Assembly (NCBI GenBank): GCA_944389935.1
Contig: CALXOE010000037.1
Span: 1 to 38,764, forward strand
Source of the DNA: an uncultured Victivallis sp.
Lineage (GTDB): Bacteria; Verrucomicrobiota; Lentisphaeria; Victivallales; Victivallaceae
DNA: 38,764 bases
Direction of reading: 5' to 3'
In this document: positions 25,957-35,000 of the stretch, piece by piece
How positions within the stretch are numbered: position 1 is the stretch's first letter
Layout of the letters: each line of letters opens with the position of its first letter
The notes under the pieces: model-generated
Told to the model about the DNA's origin: nothing
The model's database searches: none
The model's input: the letters and a program-made list of their open reading frames with translations, nothing else
Made by a program: the position numbers and the translations under genes

Positions 25957-27927
25957 TCAAACTTCCAGCGGACACTCCGAGTGCTCGCCCGGCACATACC
26001 CGTGCACCGGGCAGATGCTGAACGACGGGGTCAGCGTGAAATACGGAATCCGGTAATTCGTCGCGATCCGCTTCACGAGCGACGCAACCAGCTCCGGATC
26101 ATCGATCTTTTCGCCGATGAACGCATGGAACACCGTTCCGCCCGTGTAAAGCTGCTGCAGCGGAGCCTGCAGATCGAGCGCCTCAAAGAGGTCCGACGTG
26201 TAACCCACCGGCAGCTGCGTCGAATTCGTGTAATAGGGATTGTCGGTCCCCGCGCAGATGATCTCCGGATAATATTTGCGGTCGAGCCGCGCGAGCCGGA
26301 AGCTCGTCCCCTCCGCAGGCGTCGCCTCAAGATTGTAGATGTGCCCCGTCTCCTCCTGGAAGTCCTTGATCTTCTCTGCCATGTGCACGAGCACCTCGCG
26401 GGCGAACTCCGCCCCCTCGGGGTCGCAGATCGAGCAGCCGAGGAAGTTCAGACAGCACTCGTTCATCCCGACCAGCCCGATCGTGCTGAAGTGGTGCTCA
26501 AGATTCGGCAGATACGTCTTCGTATAGGGCAGCAGATCCCCCTCGAGGTGTTTCTGCACGACCTTGCGCTTGATCTCGAGCGACTCCATCGCCAGGCGCA
26601 TCAGATAATCGAGACGGCGGTAGAAACCCTCCTTGTCTTTCGCGAGGTAGCCGATCCGCGGCATGTTGATCGTCACCACACCGATCGAACCGGTCTGTTC
26701 GCCCGCGCCGAAGAGACCGCCGGTCTTGTTCCGCAGCTCGCGCATATCCATCTGCAGACGGCAGCACATGCTGCGCACGTCGCCGGGCTTCAAGTCACTG
26801 TTGATGAAGTTCTGGAAGTACGGCAGACCGTATTTGCCCGTCACCTCGAAGAGCAGCCGCGCATTGTCGCTGGTCCAGTTGAAATCTTTCGTCACGTTGT
26901 AGGTCGGAATCGGGAACGTGAAGATCCGCCCGTCGCGATCGCCCTGCGACATGACTTCGAGGAACGCGCGGTTGATGAGATCCATCTCCTCCTGGAATTC
27001 CCCGTAGGTCTCCTCCTGCGGCTGCCCGCCGATGATGACCGGCGTATCGCGCAGATCTTCGGGGACGACCCAGTCGAACGTCAGGTTCGTGAACGGCGTC
27101 TGCCCCCAGCGGCTCGCGATATTGAGTCCGAACACGAACTGCTGAATATTCTGTTTGAGCTGCTGATAGGTGAGCTTGTCCCGCCGCACGAACGGCGCGA
27201 GCAAAGTATCGAACGAACTGAACGCCTGCGCGCCCGCCCACTCGGTCTGCAGCGTCGAGAGGAAGTTCACGATCTGCCCGGTCGCCGTATCGAAATGCCT
27301 GGCCGGAGCCGCCGACGCGCGGCCGCCGCGCCCCTGGAATCCGCGCTCGAGAAGATCGCGCAGACTCCACCCCGCGCAGTATCCGACGATGCCGCAGGAG
27401 AGATCGTGCAGATGAAAATCGCCTTTCGTATGCGCCTCGGCGATCTCGGGCGGGTACATATTTGCAAGCGCGTAATTCGCGATAACCGAACCGGAAACAT
27501 GATTGAGGAGACTCGCATAGGAGTATCCGGAATTCGAGTTCTCATTGACGCGCCAATCCTCCTGGCCGAGGTAGCTTGAAACAAGCTCCTGTACATCCAT
27601 CATGAGTTTTTTAGCTTCGCGGATCTTCGCATGATTCGCGCGGTAGAGGATATAGAGTTTCGCAGCCTGCGACAATCCGCGCTTCACAAATGCGTGCTCA
27701 ACCAGGTCCTGAATCACCTCGACATCGGGAATCATCAACTCCTCGTCATATCCCTTGTCGATGAGTTCGCGCACGACATCGTCGGCAATGTGGCGCGCGA
27801 CCTTTTCGCTGCCCATCCCCGCGGCTTTGAGAGCTTTTCCGGCGGCAATCGCGATCCGCTGCGGATCGAAATCCACGATACGGCCGTCACGCTTCTTCAT
27901 TTTCCGGATGGACTCGGTGCTGTTCAT
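25957..27927 (-). CDS. nrdD: Anaerobic (class III) ribonucleoside-triphosphate reductase, large part lacking the glycyl-radical segment
   Basis: A 656-residue enzyme that makes dNTPs without oxygen. It starts with an ATP-cone (about 8-100: KRDGRIVDFDPQRIAIAAGK) that senses ATP/dATP. The catalytic barrel follows with ENSNSGYSYASLLNHVSG, DFHLHDLSCGIVGYCAGWSL, the likely thiyl-radical cysteine region RSMCCRLQMD, and GLVGMNECCLNFLG. It ends SFSICPVHGYVPGEHSECP and then LEV-stop, exactly where full-length relatives continue through a Cys-rich knuckle into the glycyl-radical loop. That part is encoded separately at 25787-25918. The upstream region has two NrdR-like boxes at the promoter. The ribosome site is weak (AGGGGG at some distance). 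No aerobic RNR is seen in the window, consistent with an anaerobe. Confidence 0.95.
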   Translation of the reverse strand: MNSTESIRKMKKRDGRIVDFDPQRIAIAAGKALKAAGMGSEKVARHIADDVVRELIDKGYDEELMIPDVEVIQDLVEHAFVKRGLSQAAKLYILYRANHAKIREAKKLMMDVQELVSSYLGQEDWRVNENSNSGYSYASLLNHVSGSVIANYALANMYPPEIAEAHTKGDFHLHDLSCGIVGYCAGWSLRDLLERGFQGRGGRASAAPARHFDTATGQIVNFLSTLQTEWAGAQAFSSFDTLLAPFVRRDKLTYQQLKQNIQQFVFGLNIASRWGQTPFTNLTFDWVVPEDLRDTPVIIGGQPQEETYGEFQEEMDLINRAFLEVMSQGDRDGRIFTFPIPTYNVTKDFNWTSDNARLLFEVTGKYGLPYFQNFINSDLKPGDVRSMCCRLQMDMRELRNKTGGLFGAGEQTGSIGVVTINMPRIGYLAKDKEGFYRRLDYLMRLAMESLEIKRKVVQKHLEGDLLPYTKTYLPNLEHHFSTIGLVGMNECCLNFLGCSICDPEGAEFAREVLVHMAEKIKDFQEETGHIYNLEATPAEGTSFRLARLDRKYYPEIICAGTDNPYYTNSTQLPVGYTSDLFEALDLQAPLQQLYTGGTVFHAFIGEKIDDPELVASLVKRIATNYRIPYFTLTPSFSICPVHGYVPGEHSECPLEV

Positions 27928-28058
27928 GAGATGCCTACCCCCTTTTCCCTGCGTTTCAAATTCCGTTTATCATTTAAGGTAAAACAATACGGCGACCCTC
28001 GAACCGCCGACCAAGAAATCCAGCGTCCCCCCGGCAGCAATCATCCTGCCACTCTTAT

Positions 28059-28086
28059 AGAATACCACACTATATTGTTATTTCAA
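28059..28086 (-). promoter_or_regulatory. nrdD promoter
   Basis: On the minus strand TTGAAA (28086-28081), 16 bp, TATTCT (28064-28059). The 16-bp spacer coincides with the first NrdR-like box. The leader to the nrdD ATG is about 125 bases (27928-28052), has no SD of note and no riboswitch I recognise. Confidence 0.6.
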
Positions 28087-28111
28087 GCGAAATTCTCACA
28101 ATATATTGTAT
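28065..28111. promoter_or_regulatory. Tandem NrdR-like boxes upstream of nrdD
   Basis: Box 1 is CCACACTATATTGTTA (28065-28080) and box 2 is TCACAATATATTGTAT (28096-28111). They match the known NrdR consensus aCaCwAtATaTwGtgt at about 12 and 14 of 16 positions. Their centres are 31 bp apart, about three helical turns, the spacing typical for NrdR pairs. Box 1 fills the spacer of the nrdD promoter. NrdR represses RNR genes when dATP/ATP is bound; its gene is not in this window. Confidence 0.75.
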
Positions 28112-28230
28112 TTTTTTCTTTCATATCACTATCAACGAGTTATGGAAAATCATGAACAACTTAGGACGAAATCTCTCATTCCCCGGCTATTTTTTTCCGC
28201 GATTTCCAGCCGATTTCCGGGGTTCGGGAC

Positions 28231-28259
28231 TTGCAAAGAAAGCTGTGCGCGTATATAGT
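28231..28259 (+). promoter_or_regulatory. Promoter of the ABC-F gene
   Basis: TTGCAA (28231-28236), 17 bp, TATAGT (28254-28259). Transcription would start near 28266, which favours the ATG at 28301 over the one at 28268. The stretch 28112-28230 between the NrdR boxes and this promoter holds no recognised feature. Confidence 0.45.
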
Positions 28260-28300
28260 TCCCGGATATGCAGAACGGAAAATCATTCGGAATCGGGAAT

Positions 28301-30199
28301 ATGGCGGAAACAGTATTGTGGGCGGCGGAAGATCTCCATTTGACCATCGGACGGCAGACGATCTACGACGGCGCCGAATTTCATATCAACGCGGGCGAGC
28401 GCGTCGCACTCGTCGGACGCAACGGCAGCGGCAAATCCACACTGCTGCGGCTCATCACCGGCCGCGAACTCCCGGGATCCGGAAACATCACGCGCGCCCG
28501 GAATCTGCGCGTCGCAGAACTGCCGCAGGATTTCGAGCTCGACAATGAACGCACAATCCGCGAAAACGTCGCCGACGGCCTCAGCTATCTGATCGGACTT
28601 CAGAAGAGCTATGAGACGCTCCCGGTCAACTCCCCGGAACACGCTCACGTGGAACATGAACTCATGCTCCACGACGGCTGGAATCTCGAAACCAAACTCG
28701 GCACCGTTCTCGAAAAACTGAACCTCGCCGCCGACGCGGAGCGCGTCTGCTCCCATCTCTCCGGTGGCGAAATGCGACGCGTCGCTCTCGCGCGCGCGAT
28801 CATTTCCGAACCCGATCTGCTGCTGCTCGACGAACCGACCAACCACCTCGATGTGACCACCGTCGAATGGATCGAGAACTTTCTCGCGGATTACAAAGGC
28901 AGCTGCCTCTTCGTGACCCATGACCGCTACTTCCTCGATCGGATCGCAAGCCGCATCGTCGAATTGAGTCACGGCAAATTCTATGAGTACCCCGGCAGCT
29001 ACGCCGAGTTCATCGCCATGAAAGCCGAACGCGAAACGAATGAAGACATCCTCGAGCAGAAACGCCGCAGCTTCCTGCGCTCCGAGATCGAATGGGTGCG
29101 CCGTTCGCCGAAAGCACGGCTGCGGCGCAATCTCGGGCGTATGAGAAAATTCGAGGAGATCGCCGCCATTTCCGCCCCCGTCCGCGACGGCGAGATGGAA
29201 CTGCTGATCCCGACTCCATCGCGCCTCGGCAACAAAACCGTCGACCTGATCGGCGTGAGTCACGCATTCGGCGGACGCACGATCATCCGCGACTTCTCGT
29301 TTGAATTCGAGCCCGGCACGCATATCGGCATGGTCGGCCCGAACGGCATCGGCAAGAGTACGCTGCTGCGGATCATCACCGGGCAGCTTCCGCCCGACCG
29401 CGGCGAAGTCAAGATCGCCCCGACAGTCGAATTCAACTACATCGACCAGCCCCGTCTCGCGCTCGACCCGGAGAAAACCGTCGCAGAGGAGGTCAGCGAG
29501 GGAGTCGACACGGTCTGGCTCGGCAGTGAAAAGATCTCGATCTGGGGATATCTGAAGCGGTTTCTCTTTGAGGACGAGCGGATCAACACCCAGATCCGCC
29601 ACCTCTCCGGCGGCGAAAAGGCGCGACTCATGCTCGCGAAAATTCTGAAACAGGGCGGCAACTTCCTGATCCTCGACGAACCGACCAACGATCTCGATCT
29701 TTCGAGTCTGCGGCTGCTCGAAGAGGCGCTCGGTTCCTATGGCGGCTGCGTGCTCGTGGTCAGCCATGACCGCTACTTTCTGAACCGGGTCTGCTCCGGA
29801 ATCCTCGGATTTGAAGCGGGCGGCGAGATCGTCTACACGCCGGGGGATTACGACTACTATCTGGAGAAACGACGCGAACGCGAGGCCGGGAGAGCCGCGG
29901 CCGCCGCCCCGGAGAAACCCGCCCGCGCCCCGGAAACAGCGAAACCGAAAGCTCCGCCGAAAAAACTCTCTTACAAGGAGGCGCGCGAACTCGAGGGGAT
30001 GGAATCCGCGATCCTCGCCGTCGAGGAGAAGATCTCGGAGATCGAGGCGCTGTTCGGCGATCCCGATTTCTTCGCGAAATACGGCCCGAGCAGTGCGGAA
30101 CTTCAGGCGGAACTCGAAGCCGCCCGCTCTGAATCCGCCCGGCTCTACGCCCGCTGGGAGGAGCTGGAAGCCAAACGAATCGAACTGGAGGGAAAATGA
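28301..30199 (+). CDS. ABC-F family ATPase (Uup/EttA type)
   Basis: A 632-residue soluble protein with two ABC ATPase domains and no membrane helix. Domain 1 has Walker A GRNGSGKST at 39-47, signature LSGGEMRRVALARA and Walker B LLLLDEPTNHLD; domain 2 has GPNGIGKST, LSGGEKARLMLAKI and FLILDEPTNDLD. The C-terminal 100 residues form a charged coiled coil (YKEARELEGMESAILAVEEK onward), as in Uup. ABC-F proteins act on ribosomes or on branched DNA; Uup-like members affect transposon excision and ribosome quality control. MAETVLWAAEDL was chosen as start because it fits the family; ATG 28268 would be almost leaderless. Its stop overlaps the next gene (ATGA). It could also be a ribosome-protection factor, but the Uup tail makes that less likely. 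Confidence 0.9.
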   Translation: MAETVLWAAEDLHLTIGRQTIYDGAEFHINAGERVALVGRNGSGKSTLLRLITGRELPGSGNITRARNLRVAELPQDFELDNERTIRENVADGLSYLIGLQKSYETLPVNSPEHAHVEHELMLHDGWNLETKLGTVLEKLNLAADAERVCSHLSGGEMRRVALARAIISEPDLLLLDEPTNHLDVTTVEWIENFLADYKGSCLFVTHDRYFLDRIASRIVELSHGKFYEYPGSYAEFIAMKAERETNEDILEQKRRSFLRSEIEWVRRSPKARLRRNLGRMRKFEEIAAISAPVRDGEMELLIPTPSRLGNKTVDLIGVSHAFGGRTIIRDFSFEFEPGTHIGMVGPNGIGKSTLLRIITGQLPPDRGEVKIAPTVEFNYIDQPRLALDPEKTVAEEVSEGVDTVWLGSEKISIWGYLKRFLFEDERINTQIRHLSGGEKARLMLAKILKQGGNFLILDEPTNDLDLSSLRLLEEALGSYGGCVLVVSHDRYFLNRVCSGILGFEAGGEIVYTPGDYDYYLEKRREREAGRAAAAAPEKPARAPETAKPKAPPKKLSYKEARELEGMESAILAVEEKISEIEALFGDPDFFAKYGPSSAELQAELEAARSESARLYARWEELEAKRIELEGK

Positions 30200-30780
30200 A
30201 GAAACTCATCTGGCCGGGCAGCACGCAGCTCGCCCCGGTTCCGGCGGTGCTCGTCGGCTGCGGCACGGGACCGGACTCATACAATCTCATCACCATCGCC
30301 TGGGCGGGAACGGTCTGCAGCAAGCCGCCGATGGTGTCGATCTCGATCCGCCCGGAGCGGTACAGTTACGATCTGATCCGGGAATCGGGAGAGTTCACCG
30401 TGAATCTGCCGACGGTGGAGCAGATCCGGGCGGTCGATTACTGCGGTGTGGTTTCGGGGCGCGATCATGACAAGTTCAAAGAGACCCGTCTCACGCCGCT
30501 GCCGGGATCGCAGGTCGCCGCGCCGCTCGTCGCGGAGTGCCCGCTCGGGCTCGAATGCAAAGTCGCGCAGACAGTCGAACTCGGGAGTCACACGCTGTTC
30601 CTCGCCGAAATCGTCGCCGTACAGGTCTCGGAAGAGTTCGTGAACGCCTCCGGGCGGCTTGAACTCGAAAAAGCCGGACTCGCCGCCTATATCCACGGCC
30701 ACTACCACCGGGTCGGCGACGCAATCGGACACTTCGGCTACTCGGTCCGGAAAAAACCCGGCCCGGTCGTGCGCCGGTAG
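30196..30780 (+). CDS. Flavin reductase / flavoredoxin-like FMN-binding protein
   Basis: A 194-residue protein of the split-barrel FMN-binding family. Visible are PVPAVLVGCGTG, NLITIAWAGTVCSKPPMVSI (the FMN-binding strand-turn with TIAWAG), SISIRPERYSYDLI and GEFTVNLPT, typical of flavoredoxin and flavin reductase-like proteins in anaerobes. It binds FMN and passes electrons; the partner is unknown. The C-terminus GDAIGHFGYSVRK is a common end for these proteins. Its ATG overlaps the stop of the ABC-F gene, so the two are translated together, though no joint function is evident. Confidence 0.88.
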   Translation: MKKLIWPGSTQLAPVPAVLVGCGTGPDSYNLITIAWAGTVCSKPPMVSISIRPERYSYDLIRESGEFTVNLPTVEQIRAVDYCGVVSGRDHDKFKETRLTPLPGSQVAAPLVAECPLGLECKVAQTVELGSHTLFLAEIVAVQVSEEFVNASGRLELEKAGLAAYIHGHYHRVGDAIGHFGYSVRKKPGPVVRR

Positions 30781-30884
30781 ATCGCGTTCTCCGCCGCAAA
30801 CAGCCGGATACCTGCTCAGGTCAACATTCCGCCTCACCCCAAATTGGTCGGGCCGGATTTTTTCAAAAAAATCGAGATTCCCTC

Positions 30885-30913
30885 TTGACATTGGAATCGA
30901 TTTGTGTCATAAT
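30885..30913 (+). promoter_or_regulatory. Strong promoter of the GntR/LacI regulator and glycosidase genes
   Basis: TTGACA (30885-30890), 17 bp, CATAAT (30908-30913), preceded by an A/T-rich stretch. It matches the sigma-70 consensus at 11 of 12 positions. Confidence 0.8.
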
Positions 30914-30916
30914 ATA

Positions 30917-30943
30917 GCTAAATAAAACAAAATTCTATTTAGC
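30917..30943. promoter_or_regulatory. Operator-like inverted repeat next to the promoter
   Basis: Perfect arms GCTAAATA (30917-30924) and TATTTAGC (30936-30943) with an 11-bp spacer. The repeat covers the expected transcription start and lies 28 bp before the regulator gene, so autoregulation by that GntR/LacI hybrid is likely. Confidence 0.6.
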
Positions 30944-30971
30944 ACTTTTAACATTTTAACATACTTCCTTT

Positions 30972-32063
30972 ATGAATAAAAGTCTATTTGAAGAGACGCG
31001 CCGGTTCATTCTGGGGCGAATGCGTGAGCAGCTTGCGGCGGGAAATCACAAGATGCAGACCGAGAAAAAGCTGGCCTCGGAAGTCCTTGCAAGTTACGCG
31101 ACGGTCCGGCTGGTCATGAAAGAGCTCGAGCAGGAGGGGTTCATCCGGCGAATCCAAGGTTCCGGGACCTATCTGCAACCCGAGGCCGGAAGACTTCTGG
31201 AGGAGGCTTCATGGCCGCGGCTGCGGCTTTTCTCCTCCCCACTGTTCGGAGAACCTGATCTCAATTACGCCGACTGGTTGATTCAGGAGATCAAGGAAGA
31301 GGCGCGACGAATGCAGCGTCGGGTGGAACACGTACAGGTGCGCACACACGATGAGTTTCTGGAAAGGCTCTCCTCTGCAGCAGAACCGGGGGATGCAGTG
31401 GTCTATCTGCCGCCGACAGAGCCCTTTTCGATGCGCCAACTCGGAGAGCTGGGGCGACACGACAAACTCCCGCTTATTGTAATCGACTGCGAATTGGGGA
31501 ACATCAACGTCGGCAACATCACGACCGACAACCGGCGCGGCGGCATGCTCGCGGCCCGGGCTCTGATCGAAAACGGCTGCCGGGAACTGGCGGTTCTGCT
31601 GTGCGAACCGATGCTGCGACAGATCTCGCAGCGAGTTCAGGGATTTCTCGAAATCGCCGAGATGTCTGGAATCAAACCGGTCATCATCGACTGCGAAGTT
31701 CACGTGGAGGACAGCCGTCAGGAGAAAACCCGGACAAAGCTGCGGGATTTCCTGAAATCAGAACCGCTGCCGGACGGACTGTTCGCCGTCTCCGACTGCG
31801 GAGCGTTCGCGGCGATGGAAGTGCTTCGCGAATCGGGAATCGAAGCGGGAAGCGACCTTTCACTCATCGGATTCGACGGACTTGCGGCGGGCCGGCAGAA
31901 TCATCCGGTACTGACGACGATCGCACAGCCGGTGACGGAAATCTGCCGTAAAGTGTTCCAGAACCTGCGGGAGTGGCGTTCCGGAGCGCACCCGCAGCAT
32001 CTGCTCTCGCCGGTTCTGCGGCCGGGGGAAACATTGAACCGGGCTTGCCGGAAGCTGGCCTGA
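30972..32063 (+). CDS. GntR-type transcription regulator with LacI-type sugar-binding domain
   Basis: A 363-residue regulator. The N-terminal 70 residues are a GntR winged helix (KLASEVLASYATVRLVMKEL then EGFIRRIQGSGTYLQ). The rest (about 80-360) is a periplasmic-binding-protein-like sensor as in LacI: VGNITTDNRRGGMLAARALI, DGLFAVSDCGAFAAMEVLRE, SLIGFDGL and TTIAQPVTEICRKVFQNL. This architecture is known from AraR-like repressors that respond to sugars and is frequent in Lentisphaerota. No Shine-Dalgarno is evident before ATG 30972; the upstream sequence is A/T-rich. It probably controls itself and the glycosidase gene 13 bp downstream through the inverted repeat at 30917-30943. Confidence 0.88.
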   Translation: MNKSLFEETRRFILGRMREQLAAGNHKMQTEKKLASEVLASYATVRLVMKELEQEGFIRRIQGSGTYLQPEAGRLLEEASWPRLRLFSSPLFGEPDLNYADWLIQEIKEEARRMQRRVEHVQVRTHDEFLERLSSAAEPGDAVVYLPPTEPFSMRQLGELGRHDKLPLIVIDCELGNINVGNITTDNRRGGMLAARALIENGCRELAVLLCEPMLRQISQRVQGFLEIAEMSGIKPVIIDCEVHVEDSRQEKTRTKLRDFLKSEPLPDGLFAVSDCGAFAAMEVLRESGIEAGSDLSLIGFDGLAAGRQNHPVLTTIAQPVTEICRKVFQNLREWRSGAHPQHLLSPVLRPGETLNRACRKLA

Positions 32064-32076
32064 GAGAGGAGATAAG

Positions 32077-35000
32077 ATGATTCGGAATCTGCTGTTTATT
32101 CTTCTGGCGGCCTCAGCCGCAATCCCGGCCGGTGCCGGACCGTTCATGTGGAAATTCGACTCGTCCGAATCGTGGAGTTCAACGCCGAACCTGTCGCTCA
32201 ACACCGGATTCGACGGTCTCGACCTGCTTTCCCCGGGCGTCCCGGAGTGGGGAAAGCCGCCGGTCATCTACACGCTGCGCGAAAAGGGTTCAGGCAAAAC
32301 CATCAGTTCCCCTGAGGAAATCATCTTTGACGCCGAACTGCTCGGAGGCGGTGGAGCGACGTTCGGACTTTATCTGCAGGATGCCGAGGGGGAATTTTTT
32401 TCTTATCCGCAACGTCCGCTGAAACCCGGCACGAATCGAATCAGCTGGCGACCCGCCACGGAATTCAACGGTTCCTGGGGAGAAAAGAAGAACGGGAAAG
32501 TCGATTTTCCGGTCCGGCTCGAAGCGCTTCAGTTTCATCAGTACCCGGAGAAAAAGGCGGCGCACATCCTGCTGAAGAGCCCGGAAGCCGCGACTGTCGA
32601 CGGCCGCGCCCGGGTGATTCGGCCGTTTGTGACGTTTGACGACTCGGCCCGCTGGAATCCGACCCGGGAACTGGAATGCACTCAGCTCCCGGACGGGCTC
32701 CGCGTCCGCAGCCGCACCCTGCCGGAACCGGGAAAAGATGCCGTCATCGGCCGGCTCAAAGAGGTGATGTTCGACCTGAAGTCACCGGGGTCTCCGGACG
32801 CGGTCGGATTCGACGTTGAACTCGTCGACGGCTCCGGAGCGAATCTCGCACTCGAAATCATCGACGCCTCGGGGGAAAATTTTTCCTTGAAACAAAAGAC
32901 GCTCCGCCCCGGGAAAAACCGGGTCGTCTGGGATCTGCGGTATGACATTGCAGGCAGCTGGGGGCAGAACAAGGACGGGAAAATCGATCAACCGATTCAT
33001 CTCTCGAATCTCGTCATTCTGCAGTTCCCCTCGCAGAAGCCAGCGGAACTGATCTTCCGCCGCGGCGTTCTGCGCGAAACGCTGCGCGACATCGACGCGG
33101 TCGAAACCCGCCTCGACACCGGAACTCCGATGAACATCCTCAAGGTCGGCGAGGAGGATAAACTGCAGATTCATTTCCACAATCTCTATCCGCAAACCAA
33201 CGCATTCACAGCGCATCTCAGGCTCTACACGCTGACCGGTCTCGAGCGCAGTTTCGAGCGGGAATTCAAATTGCCCGCAGGCGGCAAAACCGCCTGGAAA
33301 CTCGATTGGCCCGCCGATTCGCCGCGAGGCGTCTGGCGATGCAGCCTGACGCTCCGCAACGCCATGGGACGGGAGGCGCACATCACACGTCCGGCTTTCG
33401 CCTACCTGACTCCGGCGGGGCCGACGCAGACGGAAAATCCCGAGTTCGCAATCGGAATGAACATGCGCCAGCAGCACTGGAGCAAACGCGAATGCGAACT
33501 TGAATCGCAGGCCGCGTCCGCAATCGGGGCGAAACTTCTGCGTACAGGATTCACCTGGGAATCCCTCGAACCCGAACGCGGAAAATTCCGCTTCGATCTG
33601 CTCGACAACCTGATCGCCATGAACGCCCGGTACGGCATGCGCCACATCTTCATGGTCGCCTATACCCCGATCTGGGCGGCGAAACCCGAACTGGTCAAAA
33701 AAGCGAAAGACTGGAACGAGTGGAACAAGAGCGCCCCCGATCCCGACGCGCTCGAATCGTTCGTCGAGGCGTTTGCGGAACATTACAAGGGAAAAATCCA
33801 ATTCTACGAATTCTGGAACGAGCCTGATCTCGACTTCTGGCGCAGCTCGGTCGAAGAGTATCTGGAGTGTCTGAAACGAGTCCATCGCGCACTCGCCAAA
33901 ACCGATCCGGATGCCAGACTCATCACCGGCGGGTTCGCCCATCTCGGCGCCAACGCCAAACCGGGTTTTCAGGAGCGGGTGCTGAAAGAGGGTCAGGAGT
34001 TCTTCGACTATCACGGCTATCACCAGCACGGCGACTTTGCCGAGTATGAGCGGGTGCTGGCCGGGCCGCTGGCTCAGATGCGCAGAGTGCTGCGTTCTCC
34101 GAAACCGATCTTCTTCACGGAAACCGGCTTCTACGTCAGCAACGGCAACTATCTGCAACAGGCAGACAACGTCGTCTGCAAGATCGTCCACGCCTGGGCG
34201 ACCGGCGCGCGCGGTTATCTCTGGTTCGATATGCGCGACGACGGATTTCTGCCGGGCTACTGCGAACATAACTACGGACTTATTACAAATGACTGGTATC
34301 CCAAGGAGAGCTTCGCCGCGTACAATACGCTGAATCTGCTGCTCGGAAACGCGCGATTCGGCGGGACCCTGCTCAAAAACGGGCGGACAACCGCCCACTG
34401 GTTCCGGAGCAGCGACGGCCAGATCGTCACGTTATGGAAGAGCGGACGCTTCACGATTGAAGAGCCGTTGACCGTCCTGACCGACGCGAAAGAGGCGGAA
34501 CTGGTCGACCTCTTCGGCAACCGGACACCTCTGCGAACCGCCGCCGGCCGGGTGACGGTCCAGCAGCCGGCACACCCCGCCTACCTCGTGCTGAAAGGGG
34601 CGGCGACGCCGCCGCGCCGCGGACGCAGCCTCGTGACGTTCCAGGGGGACCGGGTGACCGCCATCCCGGGCCGGACGACCGAGATTCCGGTGAAACTGTA
34701 CAATCCGCTCCCGAGAACCGCTGAAGCTGAGCTGCGCTGGATTCTGCCGGAAACGGTTTCCGCGTCCCGGATGGAATTCCGCTGCACACTCGCGGCAGAC
34801 AAAACGGCGGAACTCCGACTGCCGATTGAGCTCTCCGACCGGCTGCGCGGCGGGGTGATCCGCCCGGAGTTACAGGTACGGCTGGACGGCGGCGAGTGGT
34901 CGTCCATCTCCATCCCGGTCAATGTTGCGACGAGAATCGCCGACAGCACCTATCCTGCCGAACCGCAATTCGTGCTGGATTCGCGGGAGCACCTCGTGAG

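Noticed and set aside
25919..25959. Programmed frameshift or stop read-through joining NrdD to its radical segment
   Set aside because: The peptide has its own AGGAGG and ATG, the gap is 38 bp with no slippery site seen, so two separate proteins are the simpler reading.
27928..28058. Riboswitch in the nrdD leader
   Set aside because: Some stems can form around GGCGGTTCGAGGGTCGCC, but no conserved core of a known class such as cobalamin is seen.
32782..34398. 538-codon minus-strand frame opposite the glycosidase
   Set aside because: No start signal or domain, and the sense strand has a signal peptide, catalytic motifs and a clean ribosome site.
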